Positions 29,843 to 44,831 of a stretch of 64,000 nucleotides of DNA are shown here, in pieces. How positions within the stretch are numbered: the first letter of the stretch is position 1; each line of letters begins with the position of its first letter. The position numbers and the translations under genes were made by a program. The DNA is taken from the NCBI GenBank assembly GCA_001600875.1, contig BCLD01000014.1, forward strand, positions 277,475-341,474, read 5' to 3'. The DNA is from Solicoccozyma terricola. Lineage: Eukaryota; Basidiomycota; Tremellomycetes; Filobasidiales; Piskurozymaceae. The notes under the pieces are model-generated. The model did no database searches and was not told where the DNA came from. It saw only the letters and a program-made list of their open reading frames with translations.

Positions 29843-32800
29843 ATGAATCGATCTTGGGAAGGGAGAGCTCCTCCCCCACATTTAGCATTCGACCCTGCTT
29901 CCTCTTCAAGTTCAGCGGGACCTAGTCGACCTTCGAATAGGTTACCGGCATCCTCTTCGTTGGCATCTAACGGGGTGGCTAATGGAATGGCGGATGATAC
30001 ATTGACGAAAGGTAGTATCACAGGTGCGGACAAAGGCAAACTTTCCTCGTCCGTTGGTAATGGATCATCACGGTCAAGGACTTCCTCCAATACATCCTCA
30101 CCTCCAATGAATGGACACAAACTTGCTGGTCGACCACCACCTTCGTCTCTCAATCTACAATCCTCTCATATCAACGGGAATGCGTCTGTCAACCCGAACC
30201 CCATTCACTCATCCACAACAACATCCTCGGGATTAATCATCTCAGAATCCATTCCCACTCTCCCCGAACCTCTCGCGTCAACCTCCAAAGCCATTCACTC
30301 ATCTGTGCATACGACCTCAACCGGGGTTGCACTTCCAAAATCTCGAGATCTACCCGTAAAGTTCTCTTTGGGAGGTCTACCATCTCCCACTTTCAAGGGC
30401 AAGGAAAAAGACACCAGTCAGCCGAATTCAGCATCATCCGCACGTAGTCGATTCAGCGAGTCTGGGAGTGGGAGAAAAATCACCGATGGTACCGTGTTCG
30501 ATTTCGAAGCTGCATCTCAACGATCGAGTGGAGCAACAAGAGCACGGCGGGATACTCTTGATTCGAAGAAAATCACGGTGGAGCCGGTGGATGATGCTGC
30601 TGCTTTGGCGGCTTTACTAGGTGAAGTGGAAGAGAAGAAGGTCTTGGAGGCAAACGAACGGAAGGAACGGTTGAGAAAATTGGAAACTCAAGTCGCTCAA
30701 TTGGATTCACTTGCAACTCGGGTTCATCCAATCTCGGATGTTCATGCACCGACTACTATCGACTCTAATAAGCTATTGAATCCAACGCTCTCGACCAAGT
30801 TCTCAGGATTACCTCCTCGACCTACCTTACCTGCAATACCTCCCAAATCTCTTGCATTACCATCACGCAACCCGACATCTCCAACACTGACGTCCGCTTC
30901 CCTCATAAGGCCGGCAAAGACCGCTGCGATCTCTCCGTCAAAAATCCCATCCACTTCTGTTCTTCCAACTGGCCTTCCTCAGAAACCTACTGCTGCTATG
31001 AATGCAATCAAGAGACCTACCGAACGTTCAAGGGAATGGGAGAGAGAACGGAACCGCAGCCGGTCGCGGTCGCGGTCACGGTCACAGTCACGGTCGAGAT
31101 CTCGCTCGAGATCGCGTTCGCGGGGTGCGAGGGGACCACCACTACGAGCGAGAAGGAGGAGCGATGTTTCACTGTCAGATGAGGATGATCGATGGACTCG
31201 GTCGAGACCAGATGTATCATTCAAATCTCGAACACCTCGCGACGACGTATGGGAGGACGAGAGGGATAGTCGAAGTCGACGGCGTACCGACGTTGGTAGA
31301 CCGGTGCGAGTCGTTGCCGCAAGAAGGCCGTCAATCTCGTCTATGGATTATTCAGACGATGACAGGGACCGCAGGCGGCGGCGTGATTCCTCCTCTTCGC
31401 CTCACGAACGACGACGGGAACATAGAGCGCGGCGCTCGCGCAGCCCATCTAGGGACGCTGGGGACTACCGGGATAGAAAGAGTTCGTACGTCACGGAGAA
31501 GAGAGTGGATCATCGGTTCAAGCAATCCCCGCCTCCTAAAGTCCGCATCGACCGCCAGTCATCGCCACGTCCAACACTAGCGAACGGAACTTCCTCTCAC
31601 TCCACTCCAGTCAAGCGAGACGAACCTTCCCGGCCTCCTCGAGACGCTACGCCACCATCCTCACCACCTCCCCCACCGCCACCGCCTATCGCGGATCTCC
31701 CTGAACCACCTTATGAACCTGAGCCTCTCGTTAAACCTGCTGGTTTTTCTCGGAAGATTGGGCGGGGGAATTACCGAGTCATGTACGATCCTGCAACACA
31801 CAAATCAAAACAAGGGGATGGTGCACCAAAGGGGAAGATCATCTTGCGGTACGATGGAGTCGTTAAAGCCGGCAAAGAAGAGGTCAAAGTCGTGGATCCG
31901 CGAACGCTGCTCGATCCCTCGACTGTAGCTAGCGGGCAAGGTAGTAAGAAACATCAGAAAGAGCTGCTTCAGGTTCCTTCATACAGTGTGAGCGAGGACA
32001 TTCCAGAGATATAGACCATATCGCTGACGCAGTTGGTACGAACAGTGGGATGAACACTCAGTAGGACCGAAACCACCCCCGCCAGCTGGTGCCGTATGCA
32101 TCACTGGCTTGCACCCTTTGACCTCCAGCGACATGATACAGAAACACATGCGAGGGTTTGGCAAAGTCTTCGACTGCGACATCAAGTTGGACCCGAAGAC
32201 GGGTGCATCACTGGGTGTATGCTGGATCAATTTCCGGGACGCTAGACAGGACGAGAATCCCCTTGCCGCGCATCAACTGGCTGTCAAGGTCAAGGAACGT
32301 TGCGACGGTGTCCGCATCGGTTCAGCTATGACCGCGGCTGGGGAGAGAATAAAGGTCTTCCTGGATGGGACAGGCGAGAAGGCTGAGAGAAAATCCCAGC
32401 AGGAGATCACTCGACGCAAGATCGCTCGGCAACCCAAGCCGAAACCACCTCCGACTGTCGCTCAAGCAGTAGCTCCCATCAAGCCAACTAATACCGCTGC
32501 CGTAGGTTCTCCACAAGTGAGGCCTGTCGCGCCCGCCTTCCAGCACAGACCGCCGCAAGGACCAGCTGCCACACTCGCCCCGGCTTGGGGACATCCAACT
32601 TTCGTTCGTCCGCCTGTCGTCGCCAATCCTAGATTTCCCACTCCGTACTACCGACCTCAATCCGTCGGTGGGTTCGCACATCTCCCTTTCCATCCGATGA
32701 ATCGCCAACTGCCAATGATGCAACGTGCAATCCCACCTCAAGGACCTCAATATCTGTCCGGACACCTGCAACATCAGCCTTTCGCATCCATACCTGCAAT

Positions 32801-35100
32801 GGTGAATCCTGCCAGCAATTTCATCGCTAATCCGTTCCAGCACTCAGCTGGTGCGCCGAACAAGTTGTCAGTCGAGCCGATCGTATCAAAACCACTCGGT
32901 GCATCAAATGCAACTCAATCCGCGGAAGATCTTGCAAACACGCTGGACGGGGATGCATCATTGTCCGACATGGAAATGGAGGACAGTGATGATGAGGTAC
33001 AGACACGGAAGCCAGCAGTACCGCCTCCGAAAGCTCGTCTTGCGATCCCGGGACTGTCTGCGCTAGAGATGTCCAGACTGCGCATCAAGGTCGACAAAGC
33101 CTTAAAGTTGAATGGTCATGAATACCTCTTCATTGACAAGGCCGCATGTCCGCTGAATGACGAGAGCAAGGCCAAGCTGACAACTCTGCTATCAATCTTC
33201 GAACACGAGGATGTGAGTTGTTGATTAACGTGCGCGTATGATGGCTGCTGATGAATATTGGGTTTCGCTATAGCTGATCCATGATGGAACTGGGTGGTAC
33301 ATACTCTTCCACGATGCAGCAACGGCTGGGCGTGCTGCAAAGATGATCGGCGTGACCAAGATAAATGGTCGAACTCTCAATGCAGAGAAGAAGCCTCCCC
33401 TAAAGGAAAAGGCTATCCCACGTGCACCGTTGAAGGAGCGCCGGGGCAGCAACGTCAGTCCTTCTAAATCCGCAGTCGCCCCTCTGCCAGCTGTGGACCG
33501 CAATCATGAAGGCAAAACGAAGCCACTCGTGCGAGGACCGCGCCGTATCGATTCAGATGAAGAGTCTGAAGACAACACCACTGAAGAGGCCGTCATCCCA
33601 CAGACTGATGACAAAAATGCATCCAGCACAGCTGTCGTAGCGCTCGATATTCAGTCAACCCAGCGGGAGGAGCAGCCAGAGCCGGACGTCATCAATGACT
33701 CTGAAATAAGTCAAGTGGAAGTAAATGTTGCAGAGGTGGCGGTGCGCGAAACGATTGTCAAAGCCAGCAAGGCTACGAAACGTAAGGCCAAGGCAACAAA
33801 TAAGCCGGCTAAGCAACCTCCGAAGAAGAAGCAGAAGAAGCAGGCCGATCGGATTTCCTTGGACGAGGTGTCGGAGACTGTTGAAGTTGACAGGACCATC
33901 ACTGTCACCCCTGCGACCATTCTCGAGGACGATTTGGAAGCCGAGCCAATTGTGGAGGACGAAAAAGCTACCGACATCGATGGCAAAATGATTGGGGTGC
34001 TTACCGGACTGGTTGCTCCTGCGGAAGTCAAGCGGACTGGACCTGTGCTTGATGCTATCGCCGAGGGCCTTGCCGAAGACGACGAGGACCTTTACCTCTT
34101 GTCGATTGCGATCGAAAAGGCTCGCAATGACGCACTGCCTTCTCTTGACAATATCGTTGAAGATGAACCTCCGACAGAAGTCAAGCATTCGACTGGCTGC
34201 GCCCGGACGCAAGGTTACTACAAAGTCCGCGAAGTCGACAAGTCATCATACTTGCCTTCCCGCAATCGCGCGGCTGTTGAAGTTGAACCGGCTGTTGCGA
34301 ATGCTGCGGTGACATCCACATCTCGATCGACTCGAGTAGCAACTCGTCGTTTGGTGCAGGGCATGGAGCAGCATAAGAAAGCGACTGCGACTGACACCGA
34401 TGTCTTCCAGTTCAATCAACTGCGAACACGTAAGAAGCATCTCAAATTCTCAAAATCGCCAATTCACGATTGGGGTCTCTATGCGATGGAGGCCATCCCT
34501 CTTGGCGAAATGGTCATCGAATATGTTGGAGAGGTCATTCGTGCGCAGGTAGCGGATATCCGCGAAAAGTATTACGAGAAGACGGGGATTGGAAGTAGTT
34601 ACTTGTTCAGAGTGGACGATGACGCAGTGGTAGATGCTACCAAGAAGGGGAACCTAGGGTGAGTGTAGCCAGCGGCAATACCTTACTTGCACACGTTCTG
34701 AACATTCACCTCACAGACGATTGATCAATCATTGTTGTGCGCCTAACTGTACGGCGAAAATTATTACAATCAATGGCGAAAAGAAGGTGAGGAAAGAAAG
34801 GGCATCGTGTCATGCTAGAATGAGAGTTGACATCGTCGTTCTGTTTGCGACAGATCGTCATATATGCCAAGAGCAACATTGAACCAGGCGAAGAGATCAC
34901 ATATGGTGAGTAGTAAACGTCTCCTGCTTCTCTGCTCCTGGGCCTGACCTCCTTCGTCGACGACAGATTACCACTTTCCAATCGAGCAGGAGAAGATTGT
35001 CTGTCTTTGTGGTTCCAGCAAGGTAAGCATTCGTCGGCTTGATCTCGTCATCTCAGGCTCTCATGTTTCTCGATTACAGTGTCGCGGATACCTCAACTGA
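29843..35100 (+). CDS. SET1: Histone H3 lysine-4 methyltransferase Set1
   Basis: Set1 is the catalytic subunit of COMPASS. ATG 29843 opens MNRSWEGRAPPPHLAFDPAS; the first 715 residues are mostly disordered and include an RS-repeat block (31056-31122). An RRM-like domain lies at 32090-32360 (AGAVCITGLHPLTSSDMIQK, GVCWINFRDARQDENPLAAH). A second RRM-like segment spans 33085-33370 (HEYLFIDKAACPLNDESKAK, GTGWYILFHDAATAGRAAKM). The N-SET signature RTQGYYKVREVDKSSYLPSR is near 34200. The SET domain starts LKFSKSPIHDWGLYAMEAIP, with EYVGEVIRAQVAD, GSSYLFRVDDDAVVDATKKG, RLINHCCAPNCTAKIITING and NIEPGEEITYDYHFP. The post-SET motif is CLCGSSKCRGYLN before TGA at 35098. The protein is about 1,600 residues, longer than yeast Set1 mainly because of the N-terminus. 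Confidence 0.95.
31056..31122 (+). repeat. RS-dipeptide coding repeat inside SET1
   Basis: Degenerate CGGTCG/CGGTCA hexamers encode a run of alternating Arg-Ser (SRSRSRSRSQSRSRSRSRSR). Further RS- and RD-rich sequence continues to about 31500. RS blocks are typical of splicing factors rather than methyltransferases. Confidence 0.9.
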
Positions 35101-35300
35101 GTGCGAACGTGTCTTTTTCCACCGATATGCTCGGTTATCCATTCTATGTCACTTATCGTACCAAATGAATGTCTTTGCATCACTTTTGTGGACAGGACTA
35201 TCAGCACGTGAATTGTCAACAATAAATGTATGAATCCAGTTACCGTCTCTACACAAATCATCTGATCCATTCCAGCGTCTAATCCATTCCACCATACATC

Positions 35301-36600
35301 ATGGATGTCATGACATGGACCACCCACAACGACGATGAAACTGGCTCTGGTCGAGCAATCATCCACCCCATGCAAGCAGAGAATGAACGACCGAAAGCCG
35401 TCGACCAAACTTCGAGCTTTTACAACCCTATCGCTGGGGTGGACACACACGAATCGCAGCTACTGCCATCGAGTGCCCCAGGAATGGATTGGAAGTGAGA
35501 AGGTGGTCGAGAGAGCTTCGATAAATTATCTGCCTAACCGCAAATCGTTGTTGACGCTGACCAGGTATGAAATGCGTCGTGAGAGCCAAGAAATTGTTCC
35601 TGGATTGGTGTTGGGGCCAATGCAGACCTCCAAGGACTTGGATTGCTTGATGTCACTCGGAATCACACATATGTGAGCTTGGACTAACAGCGACTAACAT
35701 CCCTTCATTCGGGGTGAATGAGTGATATCTGACTGACGAGTGATCTCATCGATACAGCGTTTGTGTACGGGACCAACTCGAAGCTGCTTATGTCAAGCCG
35801 AGGTTTCCGGAGCAGTTTCAGTATCTGGTGCTGGACGTCAGAGACCACGAGGTGAGGACGGACGCTGTCTTTCACTTGACGCAGGTGGGAAGCCAACCTG
35901 TTTCTCGATTAGGACGAGAGAGTGATTCGAATTCTTTCAAGGTGAGTTTCTATCTTTTCGTCTACCTACGCTTAGGCTGATGTTCATTTAAATCTAAGCG
36001 CACGAACTTTCATCTCATCTGCTATCAATCAAGGTGGAAAGGTCTTCGTCCACTGCGGCAGTACGTATCCAGATCACCATGGCAGTCACTCCTGTCTGTC
36101 ATCGAAAATGGCTGATCCCCTACTTTGCGCAGGTGGCATCTCCACCTCCCCGACTCTGGTCGTCGCATATCTCATGCAACAATTCACTCTCACTTTCGAA
36201 GTCGCATTGGCATATCTTCAATCCAAAAGATACTGTATTGCTCCCAATTCCGTGCGTCAACTGACCTGCCCACCTTTTTAAATTGAATGTCTTCCTCAAC
36301 CGTCGTCTTCTCAACAGGGTTTCCAACAGCAGCTCAAAGAATTCGAACCGATCTATAAAGCTCAACTTGCGATGGACGTCAATCCATACAACTCGCAAGG
36401 CGGGAATTGGGAAATGCGAGATGGGATCACGACGAACGCTAGGAAGAAGAGGGGGTTGGCCGATAGGTGAGTGGAGGAAACGATGAGCGGCTCTGGTCCG
36501 GTACTGATATCGACATAGGAGTTGCAGCGATGATGAGGAGCTCGAAATGTTTCAACCACTTCGAGCTGAGCCGGCTTCCGACGACCCAACCAGTCTTTGA
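35301..36600 (+). CDS. STYX-like dual-specificity pseudophosphatase
   Basis: The protein has the DSP fold of the STYX group. ATG 35301 opens MDVMTWTTHNDDETGSGRAI, and the exon ending MDWK joins YEMRRESQEIVPGLVLGPMQ, then TSKDLDCLMSLGITHIVCVR, FQYLVLDVRDHEDERVIRIL and SSARTFISSAINQGGKVFVH. The active-site loop, split over two introns, reads HCGSGISTSPTLVVAYLM. The usual HCxxGxxRS keeps Cys but has Thr where the phosphate-binding Arg should be. STYX-type sequence follows: ALAYLQSKRYCIAPNSGFQQ and QLKEFEPIYKAQLAMDVNPY. An acidic tail ends DDPTSL with TGA at 36598. STYX proteins bind phosphoproteins or F-box partners without catalysis. Here loss of activity is inferred from the Arg change; exon phases were checked across all joins. 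Confidence 0.85.
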
Positions 36601-36876
36601 AATACGTCCCTCCATACCAACATCTTTTCACGAATTCACACTTGCGACGAAACTTACGACACCCATCACGATGTAGACAAGTCTGTAGAGGTTACCGTTG
36701 TACATATTTATTTCATGGCTATCTCTATTCAGCAATATCGAGTCTTGTATGTCATCGCCAAATATAGTCAGAAGCAGTACAGTCGGTGTCAAGGGAAGAG
36801 CGAGCGGATGAGTAGCGGTTACGCCGTTAAAATCGGTCGTCGCTAAATGAATATTGTCCGTCATGAGATCAGAGCC

Positions 36877-40607
<3,731 letters not shown>

Positions 40608-41032
40608 ATTGAATGTAGATCAAAATTCCCTTTGATACTCGTGTTGTCAATCGATCGTCCCTTTTTTTGAGAGTGGATGCGTGGGTGAAGATGTAGATGG
40701 AATGAATGAGTGTGGTGATATGCGTGATTTAATCTCAATGGAGGATGCAGGAAGGATGAAGGTGGAGACGATGAACACTGCTTTTGCTCACATACACAGC
40801 CCAGCCTCCGTCCAGCCCACCTCGCGTCCCCACCCCACCTCGCGTCCCCACCCGCCCCAACCGCCACGACACGTCGTCGTCGTCGATCCGGGTGACGCGT
40901 CATAGCTTATCAACGTCAAAGCCAGTATCCGCGGTGCCCACAGGCAGTCTCGCTTTGTTTATCATTCGCAAACCACCATTACTACCACCACCATCACCTG
41001 GGTGGCCCACCTCCCTCCGACAAATCACACTC
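40608..41032. other. Divergent promoter between GFA1 and TFIIIC90
   Basis: 425 bases separate the two starts. There is a tandem CCCACCTCGCGTC repeat (about 40817-40850) and CGTCGTCGTCG at 40873-40883. No gene, tRNA or further regulatory site is evident. Confidence 0.55.
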
Positions 41033-42250
41033 ATGGCCGATCCACCACCACCCACACGTACCCTTCCCTCCCATCTCGTCGCCGCACACACTCTTAAAGG
41101 CAGTCTGACAGCCGCACCTCGTGTCGGCAACGTCGCATTCAATGACCAAGGTCAAGGCGTGTTGTTGAGCAACAGGGAGGTTGTGGTATTCGTTAGTGAT
41201 TTCAAAGTTGCTGTAGTAGACCTTTTGGATTGAACCTGACCGGGGTTTTTCTTTCCTCCTACGTCCACACGGTCGAAATCTTAATACGCAGACACCTCAT
41301 CAACCCTCTAAATCTCAGTTCTATCTCCCACCACCACCACCTACGCTCCCACTCATCCTAGACGACACCGCACTCTCCATCCCCTCTCTCCCACCCACTC
41401 ATTCACTCCTCCCTCTTCATATCAACCGTACCTCCATTCTTCCTTTCACATGGGACAATTATCGACCTCCTCCATCATATAAATGGCAATTCGACGGTCC
41501 ATCTGCGAAACGAATACTGGAATCTGAGTTGCTAGATGAGTATAAATCGTCTCTTCGTTCAGATTCTACGGATTCAGCTATTCCAGGATGGAAGAACACA
41601 ACGGGTGGTCCGACCGATTTGAATAATTTATATACCACTACTTCAGCGATTCCAGTGACAAGAGAAGTGGTTTGGTCTCCTTCTGGAATGGTGTATAGAG
41701 ATGGGATTGGTGGGTGTGTCATGGCGGTTTTAGATGATAGATTGAATGTGACGATAAGAGCTGCGAAAGATGTTGTTGATGGAGATTGGACAGTAGTGAG
41801 TGTGGGCGATCGACGATCATATAACAATAAGAAAGCCGGCGGTCGTTGATAATCGTTCCATTTATTTGTTCGATATAGTTGGGTGACCTTACAAGAGAAT
41901 CATATATCCTCTCCAACCCTTCTTCCTCAACCATTTCACCACCACAACCACCAAACTCAAAACAAAAATCCAAATCATCCGCCAAAGGAAAAGGAAAAGT
42001 TGAAAATCCAATCGAAGTCGATACTCCACCTACTACTCCTGCGACATCTGAATTCGGTGATGTGCAGGTAAAGGGTAGGAGGAAAGGGAAAGGGAAAGGG
42101 AAAGGGAAAGGGAAAGAGGTCGATCGGATTGAGGATGGAGTGCGAATGGAAGAGACCGCCAGTTCAATCAGAGGAGGAGTCAAGACCGGATTACAACGAG
42201 AAATGGAACTACAGGTCATGTGTGAGTGAGCCTTCTCCACAGGCGGAAAT

Positions 42251-42289
<39 letters not shown>

Positions 42290-44635
42290 TTCTTCCGCCA
42301 GCTGAAATCGACGAATCAACCTCAGGTATGGGATGGTCTACTTCGCCAAAGTTTGGTAGACCGTTCGGTATCCGTCCACACGCGAGCTTACTGGCGTTAG
42401 GTAGTCGAAGTGGTGAAATCGCATTATGGTGGTATGTCTTCGTCTACTTGCTTATTGCTTATCACCTTGTTAAAGCTGATTGAGACCGGGGGTTGGAAAT
42501 AGTATGGAAGAATTCGTACAACCTCCTGTCGGGCAAAGTGGGATGAAGAGAATATTTTTGAAACAGGTCACGAAGAGGTGGATAACGCAAATAGCTTGGT
42601 CGCTTTGGGAACAAGTTGATGATTATACCAGTGCGTTACCAGGATCGCAATCCTTGTCATCGGGTTCAAAATTGAGACCTATTCTTTTGCTTCCCCAGAT
42701 ACCGCACGATTAGCATTCGCTACACCCGATGGATCCGTTATGGCTTTAAAAGTCTCACGGAAGATCGATCCCATAAGTGAAGAAGTAGAGTTGAACGTGG
42801 GACAACCGAGGAATCTGATCGAGGAGGATGGAAGGCCGGTAACTGGGATGAAGTGGGTTCATGTGAGTCAAAGCGGGTCATAGGATGGTTCATTGCAGAC
42901 AGACGCTGAGAACATCATGTCAATCAGGGGGTGTTGATTGTTACCAAAGTTGGGATCGTACATATTGTCACGGATCGAGGGGATACAACAAAATCATCAG
43001 AGTTGATTCTGACAAGACGTGGAACATGGGCTGGCTGTACTGCCTACAGTCCTTGCAGTGGTCAGTGCAATCTTGAAGATCCTCTTTCTCACCATTGAAT
43101 ACCCCCTCGAATCAGGAATCTGCTCCTTTCCTTACGACTCCACACTCATCGCTCTTTCCTCTGGGGAATTGCATCTCATACGCAACGTATCGGGAAAGCC
43201 CTACATGGATGATGCCACCTCCACCGAATTGATGCTGGCTCATCGAAATGCGTTAGCTGATGCAAATAAATCGAAATTGACCGATGATCTGACGGTAAGG
43301 CTGCAAGGGTTTGATGGGCTGTATTGCGATCTTGTGGGAGGGAGTTTTGTTTTTGCGAGTATACATGAGTGAGTAAGATGCTATGGGGAGTTTGCAAGAA
43401 ACCGCACTGAACCGCATATTTCCTCCCAGACCGCTCAACACGCATGACTTGTCCAGTCCAAGAGAGGCGGCAAGAGAATATCATGTTAGCATTGTGGACT
43501 TTGCCGGGCTCGTCCAGCCACCACAAGACCGAGTCGATGACGAGATGACAGGCTTGACTACGACTGAACCTCCAGGTGAGCAGATACAACTCTAATCCTC
43601 TTCTTCGCAGGAGAAGCTGACTCGCATCGAACCAACAGAACACATCGCCGCCTCGTTGACCAGTTTCCTACCTTCCATTTATCGTGCAAAGCTCAACCTG
43701 TCGAATGATAGGATTGCAGATCTTCCCTTCCGACACATGGCTCCGTTAGCCTCACGACAAACATCCTCTGGGGCGGCCACAACCAACAGCAGATTCCGGT
43801 CACGCCTGGAATGGGAACTTCTGCAGTCGCCTGAATCGAAGCTGGTACATGCTAAGGCCATGTGGGCGGCGTGGAATGCTGTGAGTGGATTCTCAATGTT
43901 TCCTGTCTCCAATTCTCGCTGACGTTGACGTTGTCGCCTCGCAGGCTGCCGAGGTCGACGTTCAGCTTGTGCAGCTGGGATTGGATGCATCGCCATCGCC
44001 GGAAGATCGCATAGCCCGTGTGCTTCGTTCGATTGTTCTGTGGATGGGACATACCATTCGCAGCAGCGAGCATGCTCAACGTGAGTCCTAAGCAGTTCCG
44101 TATTTGTATTTTTGCCCGCTAACCTACAGGCCTCACGCAGTCTCGATACAAGATTCAAGTGTGGCGAAGCGCATCATCCAAGCCTGTCGTGTATACAATG
44201 GTCTTGAGACCGACGTCGACGTCGCCGCTGCTCTTGGAGTCATTCAAAAGTCCCTCGAAAACTCGGATGAGATCGCAATCGACGACCGATGTCTCTTTTG
44301 CACAGAGTTCATGCCGCTGGTCGGTTTCGATCTAGGACGGTTAACGCAGAGCTGCTCTTCAGGGCACGTTTGGTGTAAGTGCAAGGCGCCTCGAGTGGGT
44401 TTAATTTCCACTGACACGGAACGCGGCCTACCCAGCAAGATGCTCCCTCAGTTGGCAACTCATTGCCACTCCAATCGTACGCTCGTGTACAATCTGCCAC
44501 CTCAAAGCGCTCCCACCTCGCCACTCGACCGTCGACCGCCATGCTCCATCTCTTACGGTAGACATAACGCAGGACATTCTTACAGCTGCTTCTCGTTGCG
44601 CTGCATGTGGAGGACCGTGGCGACGACTTGTCTGA
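41033..44635 (+). CDS. TFIIIC 90 kDa-type subunit (tau60/GTF3C4 family)
   Basis: TFIIIC recruits RNA polymerase III machinery to tRNA genes. ATG 41033 starts MADPPPPTRTLPSHLVAAHT. The N-terminal propeller region includes VAFNDQGQGVLLSNREVVVF, ATSAIPVTREVVWSPSG-type strands, CVMAVLDDRLNVTIRAA, then FGIRPHASLLALGSRSGEIA and LWW. A charged Lys-Gly-rich insert (KGKGKGKGKGKE) is coded by an AAAGGG microsatellite at 42082-42115. The C-terminal zinc-binding region reads DDRCLFCTEFMPLVGFDLGR, SCSSGHVWSRCSLSWQLIAT, RSCTICHLKAL and AASRCAACGGPWRRLV, matching the zf-TFIIIC arrangement of paired CxxC motifs; TGA is at 44633-44635. The propeller part alone would be weak evidence, but with the C-terminal zinc domain the call is good. 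A C38 tract lies in one intron. Confidence 0.82.
42082..42115 (+). repeat. AAAGGG microsatellite coding Lys-Gly repeats in TFIIIC90
   Basis: About five to six tandem AAAGGG units in frame encode KGKGKG in a charged linker between propeller segments. Confidence 0.95.
42252..42289 (+). repeat. C38 tract at a TFIIIC90 3' splice site
   Basis: About 38 C bases are followed by TTCTTCCGCCAG and the exon coding EIDESTSGMGW. The run lies directly in the pyrimidine-tract position of the acceptor on the sense strand. Confidence 0.95.
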
Positions 44636-44831
44636 TCGACGACGACGTCGGCCTATCAGCCGCAACATCAACTATTGTACATTCCAGTCATGTGTTGCAT
44701 ATCGTTTTACATAATGTGTCCATTGACCAACCATTGACCGTCCCCTTGACCGTCCCCTTGATTCATACATCCGTGCTCCTACAACTTTCCGCTTTGTCCA
44801 TTCACCCTTTTTGCATTTTCTAAGTACGTCT

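Noticed and set aside
44720..44765. Tandem TTGACCGTCCCC repeat after TFIIIC90
   Set aside because: Only two to three copies, in the 3' flank; too short to call more than a local duplication.
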